Assembly (NCBI RefSeq): GCF_002259415.1
Contig: NZ_NPFY01000022.1
Location: 124,001 to 188,000, forward strand
Direction of reading: 5' to 3'
From: Rhodococcus sp. 14-2470-1b
GTDB lineage: Bacteria > Actinomycetota > Actinomycetes > Mycobacteriales > Mycobacteriaceae
Length of the DNA: 64,000 nt
A model generated the notes under the pieces. The model saw only the letters and a program-made list of their open reading frames with translations. It searched no databases and was not told where the DNA came from. Both the position numbers and the translations under genes were made by a program. Shown here piece by piece: positions 25,742 through 33,530 of this stretch (positions within the stretch are counted from its first letter, which is position 1; each line of letters starts with the position of its first letter).

Positions 25742-26338
25742 ATGGACTTCGTGAGCGACAGTGTCATAGCTCGGGTACGCAGTCATCTGCTTGCCGCGAT
25801 CGGAGACGAGAAGCCGACGCCGTTCTCGGTGACGTTCCTCGGTCTCGAATCGTTGGACGTGTTGACGTTCTTCCCGCGACGCGACGAGTTCGCCCGGTTC
25901 GTGACGCTCGGTTGTTCGAGGTATCCGATGTCGGATCCGAGTGAGATGATCGCCGACGCCACCCGCGGTCCTCGCGCCGAGCTTGTCCTCGTCACCAGAG
26001 TGTTCGACGGTATCGACAAGGATTTCCTGCGGAACCTGGCCAAGCTTGCCGCGACGCCGTCCGTCGAGGGTGTCGTGCTGCGTGAGGATCTTCTGCTGGA
26101 TCTCGGTGAACCATTGTGGGCGGGTGCGCCGTTCACGGCGGTACTGCTCGGGCGCAGCGACATCGACGATCTCGAGTTGCCCGAGCCCGCCGACCCGGTC
26201 CAATTCTTCGACGTCGTGCCGATCACGGGCACCGAGGCCGCGTGGGTTCGCCTGCGCGGTGCCGAGGCTCTGCGCGAGGCGTGGACGGAAGCGGGAATCG
26301 ACGTCCGTGACCCGAGCCGATCGGCCGTGACGCTCTAG
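25742..26338 (+). CDS. SUFU-domain (suppressor of fused-like) protein
   Basis: The 198-residue protein matches the bacterial SUFU fold by pattern: ESLDVLTFFPRRDEFARFVTLGCSRYPMSD, then RGPRAELVLVTRVFDG, and a tail with FFDVVPITGTEAAWVRLRGAEAL. Bacterial SUFU proteins are best known as immunity proteins of polymorphic toxin systems, but many stand alone with unknown roles. ATG 25742 lies 33 bases from the divergent phosphoesterase start. Its 3' end overlaps convergent corA by four bases. No toxin gene was seen nearby. Confidence 0.7.
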   Translation: MDFVSDSVIARVRSHLLAAIGDEKPTPFSVTFLGLESLDVLTFFPRRDEFARFVTLGCSRYPMSDPSEMIADATRGPRAELVLVTRVFDGIDKDFLRNLAKLAATPSVEGVVLREDLLLDLGEPLWAGAPFTAVLLGRSDIDDLELPEPADPVQFFDVVPITGTEAAWVRLRGAEALREAWTEAGIDVRDPSRSAVTL

Positions 26339-27432
26339 AGCCAGTCGTTCTTTCGGAACGTCGCGAACAAACCCACGCAGGCCACGGCCACCACGGCGAC
26401 CACCATGTAGTAGCCGTACTTCCAGTGCAGCTCAGGAATGTTGTCGAAGTTCATCCCGTAGATTCCGGCCACCATCGTCGGCAGGGCTGCGATGGCCACC
26501 CATGCCGAGATCTTGCGCATGTCCATGTTCTGCTGCATCGTCACCCGCGCCAGCGCGGCGTCGACGAGCGAGCTCAGCACCTCGTCGAACTCCGCTACCC
26601 GTTCCGCGACCAGAGTGTGGTGGTCCTGCACGTCGCGCAGATAGCGCCGCACCGCCTTGGGGACGGGGTTCTCCGAACTTTGTGCCAGCTGATTCAGCGG
26701 CGTCGACAGCGGCGTGACCGATCGTCGAAGTTCCACGACCTCACGCTTGAGCAGATAGATGTTCTCGATCGGCACGTGATGGTGAGGCGAGAAGACCTCT
26801 TCCTCCATGGCGTCGACATCTCGCTCGATCGAGCCGGTGACCTCGAGATATTCGTCGACGACGTGGTCGGCGACGGCGTGCAGAACGGCCGACGGCCCGA
26901 GGGCAAGCTGCTCGGGATTCTTCTCGAGCGTTCGCCGTACTCCGGAAAGTCCCGAATGCTCGCCGTGGCGCACGGTGATGACGAAATCCCGTCCGAGGAA
27001 CACCATGATCTCGCCGCTCTCGACGATCTCGTTGGCGGTGGTCACCGACTCGTGCTCGACATAGCTGATGGTGCGTAGGACGAGGAACAGAACGTCGTCG
27101 TAGCGCTCCAACTTGGGACGCTGATGCGCGTGCACAGCGTCCTCGACCATCAGTTCGTGGAGGCCGTAGCACTCCGCGACTCCGTCCATCTGACCCTCGT
27201 CCGGGGCATGCAGACCGAGCCAGACGAAGCCTTCCCCTCGCTTGCGCACCTCCGCTATCGCAGCAGAATGCGTGTACTTGCCGGGCAGCCGATGCCCGTC
27301 GACGTAGACCGCGCAATCGACGATCGCGCGAGCGGTGGGTACGGGAACTTTCGGTCCGGCGGCCTGTCCACGATTGGACGGCCGCAGGGAGTGGAGCGAC
27401 GGAAGCGACGGCCTCGGAGGTAGAGACGGCAT
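26335..27432 (-). CDS. corA: CorA-family magnesium/cobalt transporter
   Basis: The 365-residue protein has a large cytosolic N-terminal funnel and two C-terminal membrane helices. The first helix ends in the YGMNF signature, which forms the selectivity loop; the last is YYMVVAVVAVACVGLFATF followed by the basic FRKNDWL. Length equals M. tuberculosis CorA (Rv1239c). ATG 27432 is divergent from the PHP gene. The first 20 residues (MPSLPPRPSLPSLHSLRPSN) are low-complexity, and bases 27389-27410 within them resemble the 22-bp dispersed element. Confidence 0.92.
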   Translation of the reverse strand: MPSLPPRPSLPSLHSLRPSNRGQAAGPKVPVPTARAIVDCAVYVDGHRLPGKYTHSAAIAEVRKRGEGFVWLGLHAPDEGQMDGVAECYGLHELMVEDAVHAHQRPKLERYDDVLFLVLRTISYVEHESVTTANEIVESGEIMVFLGRDFVITVRHGEHSGLSGVRRTLEKNPEQLALGPSAVLHAVADHVVDEYLEVTGSIERDVDAMEEEVFSPHHHVPIENIYLLKREVVELRRSVTPLSTPLNQLAQSSENPVPKAVRRYLRDVQDHHTLVAERVAEFDEVLSSLVDAALARVTMQQNMDMRKISAWVAIAALPTMVAGIYGMNFDNIPELHWKYGYYMVVAVVAVACVGLFATFRKNDWL

Positions 27433-27489
27433 GGCGCGAATCGTACGCCTGCGATACCAACACCCGATGCGCCTGAGACACTGGCTGTC

Positions 27490-28341
27490 GTGCGCATCGA
27501 CCTCCACACCCACTCGTCGGTCTCCGACGGCACCGACACCCCGGCTGAGCTGGTCCGTGCCGCTCGTACCGCAGGACTCGACGTCGTCGCGCTGACCGAC
27601 CACGACACCACAGCGGGGTGGGACGAGGCCCTCGATGCAGCCCCGGACGGGCTGACCGTCGTTCGCGGAATGGAGATGTCGTGCGTCGGCCGCGGGGAGG
27701 ACGGAAAGCCCGTCCCGGTCCACCTCCTGGCCTATCTGTTCGATCCGAACGACACGAGCTTCGCCGACGAACTCGCCCGTCTCCGCCGGGAACGAGAGGC
27801 CAGAATCAGGCTGATGGCCGAGCGTCTCGCCGCGGACATCCCGGGCATCGTGCCCGACGACATCATCGCCGCCACCGGCGAATCGGCAGGCAGGCCTCAC
27901 CTCGCGCGAGCACTCGTCGAACTCGGTGCTGTCGACAGCGTTCAACACGCGTTCGACGGCTACCTGTCGACGACCAGTCCGTACTACGTCGACAAAGTGG
28001 ACACACCGATCCAACGGGCTGTGGAGATGATCGCGGCGGCGGGAGGCGTCAGCGTCGTGGCACACGCACGCGCCCGTAAACGCGGACGGATTCTCGACCC
28101 GGACCACATCCGAGAACTCGTCGCGCACGGTCTCGGCGGTGTCGAAGTCTTCCACGCCGACCACGACGAGCCGGACACCCGCTTCATGCGCGAACTCGCC
28201 GACGATCTCGGTCTCATCGCAACCGGATCGTCGGACTACCACGGCGCGAACAAGCCACTGAAGCTCGGAGAACACACCACCGACCCGCGCCAGTACGAGC
28301 GGATCCTCCGCGCCGCGACAGGGTCGACGGTCCCGTCGTGA
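27490..28341 (+). CDS. PHP-domain phosphoesterase (TrpH/YciV-like)
   Basis: The 283-residue protein has the PHP metal-binding motifs: DLHTHSSVSDGTDTP at the N-terminus, ALTDHDTTAGWDEA, RGMEMSC, VVAHARARKRGRI and ATGSSDYHGANKP. Related single-domain PHP proteins hydrolyse 3',5'-nucleoside bisphosphates or short RNA ends. GTG 27490 starts directly at the metal motif. The stop overlaps the marC start by four bases. It lies divergent from corA with 57 bases between, which must hold both promoters. Confidence 0.85.
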   Translation: MRIDLHTHSSVSDGTDTPAELVRAARTAGLDVVALTDHDTTAGWDEALDAAPDGLTVVRGMEMSCVGRGEDGKPVPVHLLAYLFDPNDTSFADELARLRREREARIRLMAERLAADIPGIVPDDIIAATGESAGRPHLARALVELGAVDSVQHAFDGYLSTTSPYYVDKVDTPIQRAVEMIAAAGGVSVVAHARARKRGRILDPDHIRELVAHGLGGVEVFHADHDEPDTRFMRELADDLGLIATGSSDYHGANKPLKLGEHTTDPRQYERILRAATGSTVPS

Positions 28342-28952
28342 GCTTCGACACGACCCTCTACCTCACCGTCCTGATCACCCTGTTCGTGATCATGGACCCG
28401 CCCGGTGCCATCCCGGTGTTCCTCTCCCTCGTCGGGCGCAAGAGCAAGGAAGCACGCAACCGCGCCGCATGGCAGGCACCGGCGGTATCGCTCACCGTCA
28501 TCACCGTGTTCGCGATCGGCGGGCAGGCGATCCTCAACTACCTGCACATCGGCATCCCCGCACTGCAAGGCGCAGGAGGACTGCTTCTGCTCATCATCGC
28601 GCTGTCCCTGCTCACCGGACGCGGAGCCGGAGGTGGCGCCGAAGCCGAGGACGTCAACGTCGCGCTGGTACCACTCGGAACACCACTCATGGCCGGGCCA
28701 GGAGCAATAGCCGCAGTGATCGTCAACGTCAGTCAAGCCGAAGGACACGTCGGATCCCTGCTCGCGGTCGCGCTCGCAATCGTGACCATCCACCTCGTGT
28801 TCTTCCTCGTCCTCCGATTCTCGACCGTCCTCATCCGCATCCTCGGCGAGGGCGGCATCACACTGCTCGCTCGAATCGCAGGTCTACTGCTGGCCGCAAT
28901 CGCGGTCCAGCTCATTGCGGACTCCGTCCGCGGATTCATCACAGGAGGCTGA
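28338..28952 (+). CDS. MarC-family integral membrane protein
   Basis: The 204-residue protein has six hydrophobic helices and the MarC-family landmarks LITLFVIMDPPGAIPVFLSL near the start and VPLGTPLMAGPGAIAAVIV in the middle. The family was named after the multiple-antibiotic-resistance locus but has no proven role in resistance; an amino-acid exporter role has been suggested. GTG 28338 overlaps the PHP stop. It is followed after four bases by a small membrane protein gene, so a three-gene operon is likely. Confidence 0.87.
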   Translation: MSFDTTLYLTVLITLFVIMDPPGAIPVFLSLVGRKSKEARNRAAWQAPAVSLTVITVFAIGGQAILNYLHIGIPALQGAGGLLLLIIALSLLTGRGAGGGAEAEDVNVALVPLGTPLMAGPGAIAAVIVNVSQAEGHVGSLLAVALAIVTIHLVFFLVLRFSTVLIRILGEGGITLLARIAGLLLAAIAVQLIADSVRGFITGG

Positions 28953-28956
28953 CGGT

Positions 28957-29217
28957 TTGCTACGAGGATTGAGTGGGGCCGTCACCGCGGGCCTCGTCGT
29001 ACTGGCCGTCGTCGTCGCCGGCGCACAGTATCTCGGCAGCCAACGGGGATTCCCCGGCCCAGGAACAGTATCCGTCGCCGCGCACATCGCCGCAGCCATC
29101 GGCGCCATCGTGATCCAACACTTCGCCGATCACCGACGGCGTGCCGTCTCCGTCATCGCATCACTACTGGTCTTCCTCGTCGCCGGCATCCTGTTGTGGA
29201 CACAGTGGTGGGGCTGA
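28957..29217 (+). CDS. Small three-helix membrane protein
   Basis: The 86-residue hydrophobic protein shows three predicted membrane helices (GLVVLAVVVAGAQYL, VSVAAHIAAAIGAIVIQHF, VSVIASLLVFLVAGILLW) and a basic loop HRRRA. TTG 28957 is chosen because AGGAGG (28943-28948) sits at ideal distance; starting earlier would overlap marC. Function is unknown. Its last codons and stop (TGGGGCTGA) form the start of the tandem repeat that follows. Confidence 0.7.
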   Translation: MLRGLSGAVTAGLVVLAVVVAGAQYLGSQRGFPGPGTVSVAAHIAAAIGAIVIQHFADHRRRAVSVIASLLVFLVAGILLWTQWWG

Positions 29218-29395
29218 CGCCCGTGGCTCACTCCGCAGGCTCCGCTCGCGGGTGGGGCTGACGCAGGCTCACTCCGCAGGCTCCGCTCGCGGGTGGGGCT
29301 GACGCGGGCTCACTCCGCAGGCTCCGCTCGCGGGTGGGGCTGACGCCGGTGGCTCACTCCGCAGGCTCCGCTCGCGGGTGGGGCTGACGCCGGCT
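29208..29395. repeat. Tandem repeat of 41-44 bp, four full units and a partial fifth, in a 352-base gap
   Basis: Units begin at 29208, 29252, 29293, 29334 and 29378. Each reads GTGGGGCTGACGC, a variable spacer, then GGCTCACTCCGCAGGCTCC and GCTCGCGG. The second half is a variant of the 22-bp dispersed element in the same direction as the genes. Unit 1 contains the stop codon of the preceding gene, so the array seems to have grown by copying that gene's tail. Units differ by three-base indels. The rest of the gap to mez (29396-29569) holds only unremarkable sequence and an AT-richer stretch TTTTACGCGTCTTTACG near 29556 that may belong to the mez promoter. Confidence 0.9.
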
Positions 29396-29569
29396 CCGTC
29401 CGCCCTGGACCGCAGTCGACGGCTGGGATGTTTGCGCATCACGCCGTCCCGGTGGCAGACTGACCGACCAGTGCAGCCTGCGGTGCCACAGCGCCCGGCT
29501 CTTGTCTGCGACGGCGTCACCCGCCTCACGCCATCTTCGTGATTTCCCGACGCTTTTACGCGTCTTTAC

Positions 29570-30784
29570 GTGACTGGGGCAACTAACGTGACTGCTGTGA
29601 CCGAATCCATCGACAACGCCATCGACCCGACTGCCATCACCGACGAGGACATTTTCCTCGGCCACGTCGGTGGCAAACTCTCGGTCGAGTTGACTGCGCC
29701 GTTGGAAACGCAGCGGGACCTGTCCATCGCCTACACGCCCGGTGTCGCACAGGTCAGCCGTGCAATCGCGTCCGATGCATCGCTTGCGAAGCAGTACACG
29801 TGGACCGATCGTCTCGTTGCCGTCATCACCGACGGATCGGCCGTTCTCGGACTGGGCGACATCGGACCACGCGCGTCGCTACCGGTGATGGAGGGCAAAG
29901 CGGCTCTGTTCAAGAGGTTCGCCGGCCTCAACTCGATCCCGATCGTGCTCGATACGAACGACGTCGACGAGATCGTCGACACCATCGTCCGGCTCCGCCA
30001 CAGTTTCGGCGCGGTCAATCTCGAGGACATCTCCGCGCCCCGCTGCTTCGAGATCGAGAAGCGTGTCATCGAGGCTCTGGACTGCCCGGTGATGCACGAC
30101 GATCAGCACGGCACCGCCATCGTGGCGCTTGCAGCGCTCAACGGCGCCGCCAAGTTCCAGGGCCGAAGCACCTCCGAACTGAAGATCGTCATCTCCGGAG
30201 CGGGCGCCGCCGGTGTCGCATGTGCCAACATCTTTCTCGCAGCGGGTATCCCGGATGTCGTGGTGCTGGATTCCAAGGGCATCGTATCCGCCGACCGGAG
30301 TGACCTGAATGCCGTCAAGGTCGATCTCGCCGCACGGACCAATCCTCGTGGGCTGTCGGGTGGTGCAGGGGATGCACTCGTCGGCGCGGACGTGTTCCTC
30401 GGGGTCTCCGCGGGCAAGATCGACGAAAGCTACATTGCGTCGATGGCGCCGCACTCCATCGTCTTCGCACTGTCCAACCCCGACCCGGAGATCCACCCGG
30501 AACGGGCTGCGCTGTACGCGTCGATCGTCGCGACCGGACGCAGTGACTTTCCCAATCAGATCAACAATGTGCTCGCCTTCCCCGGCGTGTTCAGAGGCGC
30601 ACTCGACGCCGGAGCACGACGGATCACCGAAGGCATGAAACTCGCCGCCGCCGAGGCAATCCTCTCGGTACTCGGCGACGAGCTGGCTGCGGACAAAATC
30701 GTGCCCAGCCCGCTCGACCCTCGCGTCGCCCCGGCCGTTGCGGACGCAGTTGCGGCAGCAGCGCGAGCCGAGGGTGTCGCGTAG
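29570..30784 (+). CDS. NAD(P)-dependent malic enzyme
   Basis: The 404-residue short-form malic enzyme decarboxylates malate to pyruvate. Motifs are IAYTPGVAQVSRAI, AVITDGSAVLGLGDIGPRASLPVMEGKAALFKRF, HDDQHGTAIV with metal-binding Asp residues, and a Rossmann segment IVISGAGAAGVACANIF. The C-terminus PSPLDPRVAPAVADAVAAAA is typical. GTG 29570 is the first in-frame start; GTGs at 29588 and 29597 are alternatives, and no clear ribosome-binding site separates them. It occupies roughly the place of mdh in M. tuberculosis. Confidence 0.9.
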   Translation: MTGATNVTAVTESIDNAIDPTAITDEDIFLGHVGGKLSVELTAPLETQRDLSIAYTPGVAQVSRAIASDASLAKQYTWTDRLVAVITDGSAVLGLGDIGPRASLPVMEGKAALFKRFAGLNSIPIVLDTNDVDEIVDTIVRLRHSFGAVNLEDISAPRCFEIEKRVIEALDCPVMHDDQHGTAIVALAALNGAAKFQGRSTSELKIVISGAGAAGVACANIFLAAGIPDVVVLDSKGIVSADRSDLNAVKVDLAARTNPRGLSGGAGDALVGADVFLGVSAGKIDESYIASMAPHSIVFALSNPDPEIHPERAALYASIVATGRSDFPNQINNVLAFPGVFRGALDAGARRITEGMKLAAAEAILSVLGDELAADKIVPSPLDPRVAPAVADAVAAAARAEGVA

Positions 30785-30796
30785 GACAGGGAAACG

Positions 30797-30841
30797 AAGC
30801 GCCCCGAACCTCGCCTCACCTGGCTGTGGTTCGGGGCGCTT
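30797..30841 (+). terminator. Rho-independent terminator after malic enzyme
   Basis: AAGCGCCCCGAACC (30797-30810) pairs perfectly with GGTTCGGGGCGCTT (30828-30841) around a 17-base loop, followed by TCCCGTTTTC. It begins 12 bases after the stop codon. Confidence 0.85.
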
Positions 30842-30846
30842 TCCCG

Positions 30847-30890
30847 TTTTCGCCCGTTTGCGCCCGGTTCGCGCCCGGCTTTCGCCCGGC
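30847..30890. repeat. Degenerate 10-11 bp direct repeats (CGCCCG units) downstream of mez
   Basis: Four successive units TTTTCGCCCGT, TTGCGCCCGGT, TCGCGCCCGGC and TTTCGCCCGGC follow the terminator directly. No coding or binding function is evident. Confidence 0.6.
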
Positions 30891-30893
30891 TCT

Positions 30894-30948
30894 CGGAGCG
30901 AAAGTGGCGTCTGGTCAGTCTGACTGACTGAAGGGCTCGTTCGCTCCG
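30894..30948. repeat. Hairpin with nested TCAGTC palindrome between mez and the osmoprotectant operon
   Basis: CGGAGCGAA (30894-30902) pairs with TTCGCTCCG (30940-30948). Inside lies TCAGTC-T-GACTGA (30915-30927). The outer arms resemble the GCATTCGCTCCG flank of the palindrome at 39667, so it may be a diverged member of that family. It lies in the gap between convergent genes; the remaining 55 bases to 31004 show nothing else. Confidence 0.5.
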
Positions 30949-31003
30949 GAAACCGGACTGTGGGCGTGGGTGGTCCTGGAACGGAACGTGGGCGTTGGTC
31001 GAG

Positions 31004-31687
31004 CTAGTGCAGGTTCGGTGTCCGACGCAACCGGCCGGTGCCGGGCATGGACGCGTACACCGCGAGAGCCAGAAGCCCATCGATCACCAGTGCGAGCACG
31101 GCGACCAGAATGGCGCCGACGAGAACGCGGTCGTAGCTGTAGAGCGCGAGACCGTCGAAGATGTAGCGACCGAGTCCGCCGAGGTTGACGTAGGCTGCGA
31201 CGGTCGCGGTTGCGATGACCTGCAGGGTGGTGTTGCGAAGACCGCCGAGAATCAAGGGCATCGCGTTGGGGATCTCGACGCGGAACAACACCTGCAGTTC
31301 GGTCATGCCCATTGCGCGTGCCGCATCGACGACGTCCGCGTTCACGTTCGCCACTCCGGCATACGTTCCGGCGAGCATCGGCGGAATGCCCAGCAGGACA
31401 AGCGCGATGATCGGTGGAACGAGTCCGAGACCGATCAACAGGACGAGGAACACCAGCACGCCGAGCGTCGGAAGCGAGCGAAGTGCGTTGACCAGTCCGA
31501 CGATCAGTACCTCGCCGCGGCGCAGATGTCCGATCAGCAGTCCGACGGGTACTGCGATCGCCGAGGAGACGACCACGGCGATGAAGCTGTACCAGATGTG
31601 TTCGAGGATCCGTGCGCCGATTCCGGTGCTGCCCTCCCAGTTCGCCGGGTCGGTCATGTACGCGAAGGCGTCGGTGAAGATGTTCAT
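31004..31687 (-). CDS. proZ: Osmoprotectant ABC transporter permease (ProZ-like)
   Basis: The 227-residue permease has about six helices (IWYSFIAVVVSSAIAVPVGLLIG, LVFLVLLIGLGLVPPIIALVLLG). It has the coupling-loop motif VDAARAMGMTELQVLFRVEIPNAMPLILGG, typical of glycine-betaine/carnitine/choline (OpuC/ProWZ) transporters. ATG 31687 (MNIFTDAF) overlaps the stop of the other permease gene by four bases. The order X-V-W-Z in transcription matches M. tuberculosis proXVWZ. The C-terminus (RLRRTPNLH) is cytosolic. Confidence 0.88.
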   Translation of the reverse strand: MNIFTDAFAYMTDPANWEGSTGIGARILEHIWYSFIAVVVSSAIAVPVGLLIGHLRRGEVLIVGLVNALRSLPTLGVLVFLVLLIGLGLVPPIIALVLLGIPPMLAGTYAGVANVNADVVDAARAMGMTELQVLFRVEIPNAMPLILGGLRNTTLQVIATATVAAYVNLGGLGRYIFDGLALYSYDRVLVGAILVAVLALVIDGLLALAVYASMPGTGRLRRTPNLH

Positions 31688-32349
31688 GCCCGTGCTCGCT
31701 TCTTGCCTGCCGACGTTCCGATACGGGTCCACGGCGTCAGTCGACGCCCCAGCAGGTACAGCGCAGCGTCGAAGATCAGCGCCAGGAACACGATGGAGAT
31801 GATCCCCGCGACGATCTGATCCGGGTAGTCACGTTGGTATCCCTGGGTGAACAACTGGCCGAGACCGCCGATACCGATGACCGAACCGACGGAGACGAGC
31901 GAGATGTTGGTGACGGCGACAACCCGGATACCTGCCACGAGCACCGGAAGTGCCAGTGGCAGTTCCACTCCGACAGCCCGGCGCAGTGAGGTGTAGCCCA
32001 TCGCCTGTGCGGAGTCGACGACGGCGAACGGTACCGAGTCCAGCGCTTCGGGGACCACCCTGATCAGGAGCGCGGTGGAGTACACGGCGAGAGCGATGAC
32101 GACGTTGATCTCGTCGAGAATCCTGGTGCCGAGGATGGCTGGGATGGTGACGAACAAGGCGAGCGACGGGATGGTGAACGCGATGCTGGCCACCGTCAAC
32201 GTGATTCGGCGGATCCACGAGACGTTGCGAACCAGAGTGCCGACGGGCACCGCGATGGCGAGTCCGATGAGCAGGGGGACCAACGACAGGTACAGATGAG
32301 TCTTGGTGAGGTCGAGAACGACGTCGAAGTTGTCGACGAGCCAACGCAT
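31684..32349 (-). CDS. proW: Osmoprotectant ABC transporter permease (ProW-like)
   Basis: This 221-residue permease starts MRWLVDNFDVVLDLTKTHLYLSLVPLLIGLAIAVPVG. It carries the coupling motif VDSAQAMGYTSLRRAVGVELPLALPVLVAGIR and the IGGLGQLFTQGYQR segment characteristic of the family. It is the second half of the channel. Its start shares a base with the stop of the ATPase gene, and its stop overlaps proZ, so these genes are translated as a block. Confidence 0.88.
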   Translation of the reverse strand: MRWLVDNFDVVLDLTKTHLYLSLVPLLIGLAIAVPVGTLVRNVSWIRRITLTVASIAFTIPSLALFVTIPAILGTRILDEINVVIALAVYSTALLIRVVPEALDSVPFAVVDSAQAMGYTSLRRAVGVELPLALPVLVAGIRVVAVTNISLVSVGSVIGIGGLGQLFTQGYQRDYPDQIVAGIISIVFLALIFDAALYLLGRRLTPWTRIGTSAGKKRARA

Positions 32350-33518
32350 CAGCGTGACCCGAAGTGATGTTCGTTGCGCGCCTCGTCCTCGGCGCGGCGT
32401 TGTGACGCCAGATGCTCGAGAATTTCCGAGCCGTCGAGGCTGCCGACGACCGCCCCCGACTCGTCCACCGCGACACCGATTCCGGACGGAGACGAGATGG
32501 CTGCATCCAGCGCCTGCCGGAGGTCACCTCCGACGGTGAACAGCGACCCACCGGCCGCGGTGCTCTCTTGAACGCTGCGCCCGGCGCGGATGCCCTCGAC
32601 ACCGGTGACGTCGATCCAACCCAGCGGCGCACGATCGGCTGTGACGACGAGGACCCACTGGCCCTGCTCCAGACGAAGACCGTCGAGCTTCTCGACCGTC
32701 GATGTGTCGATGTCGTGCACCGGGACGGCCTCGGCGCTTCGGAAGGAGAGCCCGCGGTAGCCGCGGTCCCTGCCGACGAAGGAGGCGACGAAATCCGTTG
32801 CCGGCGAGGAGAGTACGACCTCCGGCCGGTCGTACTGCTGGAGCCTGCCTCCCGTGCCGAAGACGGCGATACGGTCCCCGAGTCGTACGGCCTCGTCGAT
32901 GTCGTGAGTGACGAACACGATGGTCTTCTTCAACTCGGCCTGCAGCCGGAGCATCTCGGTCTGCAGGTCTTCGCGAACGACCGGATCGACGGCGCTGAAC
33001 GGCTCGTCCATCAGCAAGATCGGTGGGTCCGCAGCCAGTGCGCGGGCGACACCGACCCTCTGCTGCTGCCCGCCGGACAGCTGAGCCGGATAGCGGTCGG
33101 CGAACGCTGGATCGAGTCCCACACGTTCGAGGACGCCCAGTGCGGCCGTTCGTGCAGCGCGGCGCGACGTGCCCCGCAACACCGGGACCGTCGCGACGTT
33201 GTCTACGACGGTCCGGTGGGGGAGCAGGCCCGCACTCTGGATGACGTATCCGATACCGCGCCGCAGTTTCACCGCGTCGGTCTCGGCAATGTTCTTACCG
33301 TTCACCGTGATCACCCCGGATGTCGGGGTGATCATGCGGTTGATCATCCGCATCGACGTCGTCTTGCCGCAGCCCGACGGCCCGACGAACACCGTGAACG
33401 ATTCCGCTTCGATGTTCAGATTCAGCGAGTCGACCGCGGTGGTGCCGCCGGGAGTAGAGCCTGCGGACCGACCCCCGACTTCCGGGTACTGCTTGGTGAC
33501 GTTCTCGAATGTGATCAC
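32349..33518 (-). CDS. proV: Osmoprotectant ABC transporter ATPase with CBS pair (ProV-like)
   Basis: The 389-residue protein has an ATPase domain (A-loop KQYP near residue 11, Walker A GPSGCGKTTS, signature LSGGQQQRVGVARAL, Walker B ILLMDEPFSAVDP, switch VTHDIDEA). C-terminal tandem CBS domains follow (about residues 280-375), which in OpuA/OpuC sense ionic strength or cyclic-di-AMP. Residues just after the A-loop (EVGGRSAGSTPG) are extra relative to the family and are encoded by a copy of the 22-bp dispersed element. GTG 33518 follows GAGAGAG. Confidence 0.9.
   Translation of the reverse strand: MITFENVTKQYPEVGGRSAGSTPGGTTAVDSLNLNIEAESFTVFVGPSGCGKTTSMRMINRMITPTSGVITVNGKNIAETDAVKLRRGIGYVIQSAGLLPHRTVVDNVATVPVLRGTSRRAARTAALGVLERVGLDPAFADRYPAQLSGGQQQRVGVARALAADPPILLMDEPFSAVDPVVREDLQTEMLRLQAELKKTIVFVTHDIDEAVRLGDRIAVFGTGGRLQQYDRPEVVLSSPATDFVASFVGRDRGYRGLSFRSAEAVPVHDIDTSTVEKLDGLRLEQGQWVLVVTADRAPLGWIDVTGVEGIRAGRSVQESTAAGGSLFTVGGDLRQALDAAISSPSGIGVAVDESGAVVGSLDGSEILEHLASQRRAEDEARNEHHFGSR
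33453..33474 (-). repeat. 22-bp dispersed element inserted in frame within proV
   Basis: On the coding strand this reads GGTCGGTCCGCAGGCTCTA then CTC, differing from the consensus at four positions. It encodes GRSAGST between the A-loop and the next strand of the ATPase. The element has the same orientation as the gene. Confidence 0.75.
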
Positions 33519-33530
33519 GTGCGGCTCTCT

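Noticed and set aside
25709-26203. N-terminal extension of the phosphoesterase across the SUFU gene
   Set aside because: The first conserved metal motif starts just after GTG 25708; the upstream residues match nothing and are antisense to the SUFU coding sequence.
25742-26338. SUFU protein as part of a polymorphic toxin operon
   Set aside because: No toxin, secretion or repeat-rich exported gene lies nearby, so only a looser hypothesis is kept as a finding.
27433-28275. Long N-terminal extension of CorA
   Set aside because: It is antisense to the PHP gene; ATG 27432 gives the usual CorA length.
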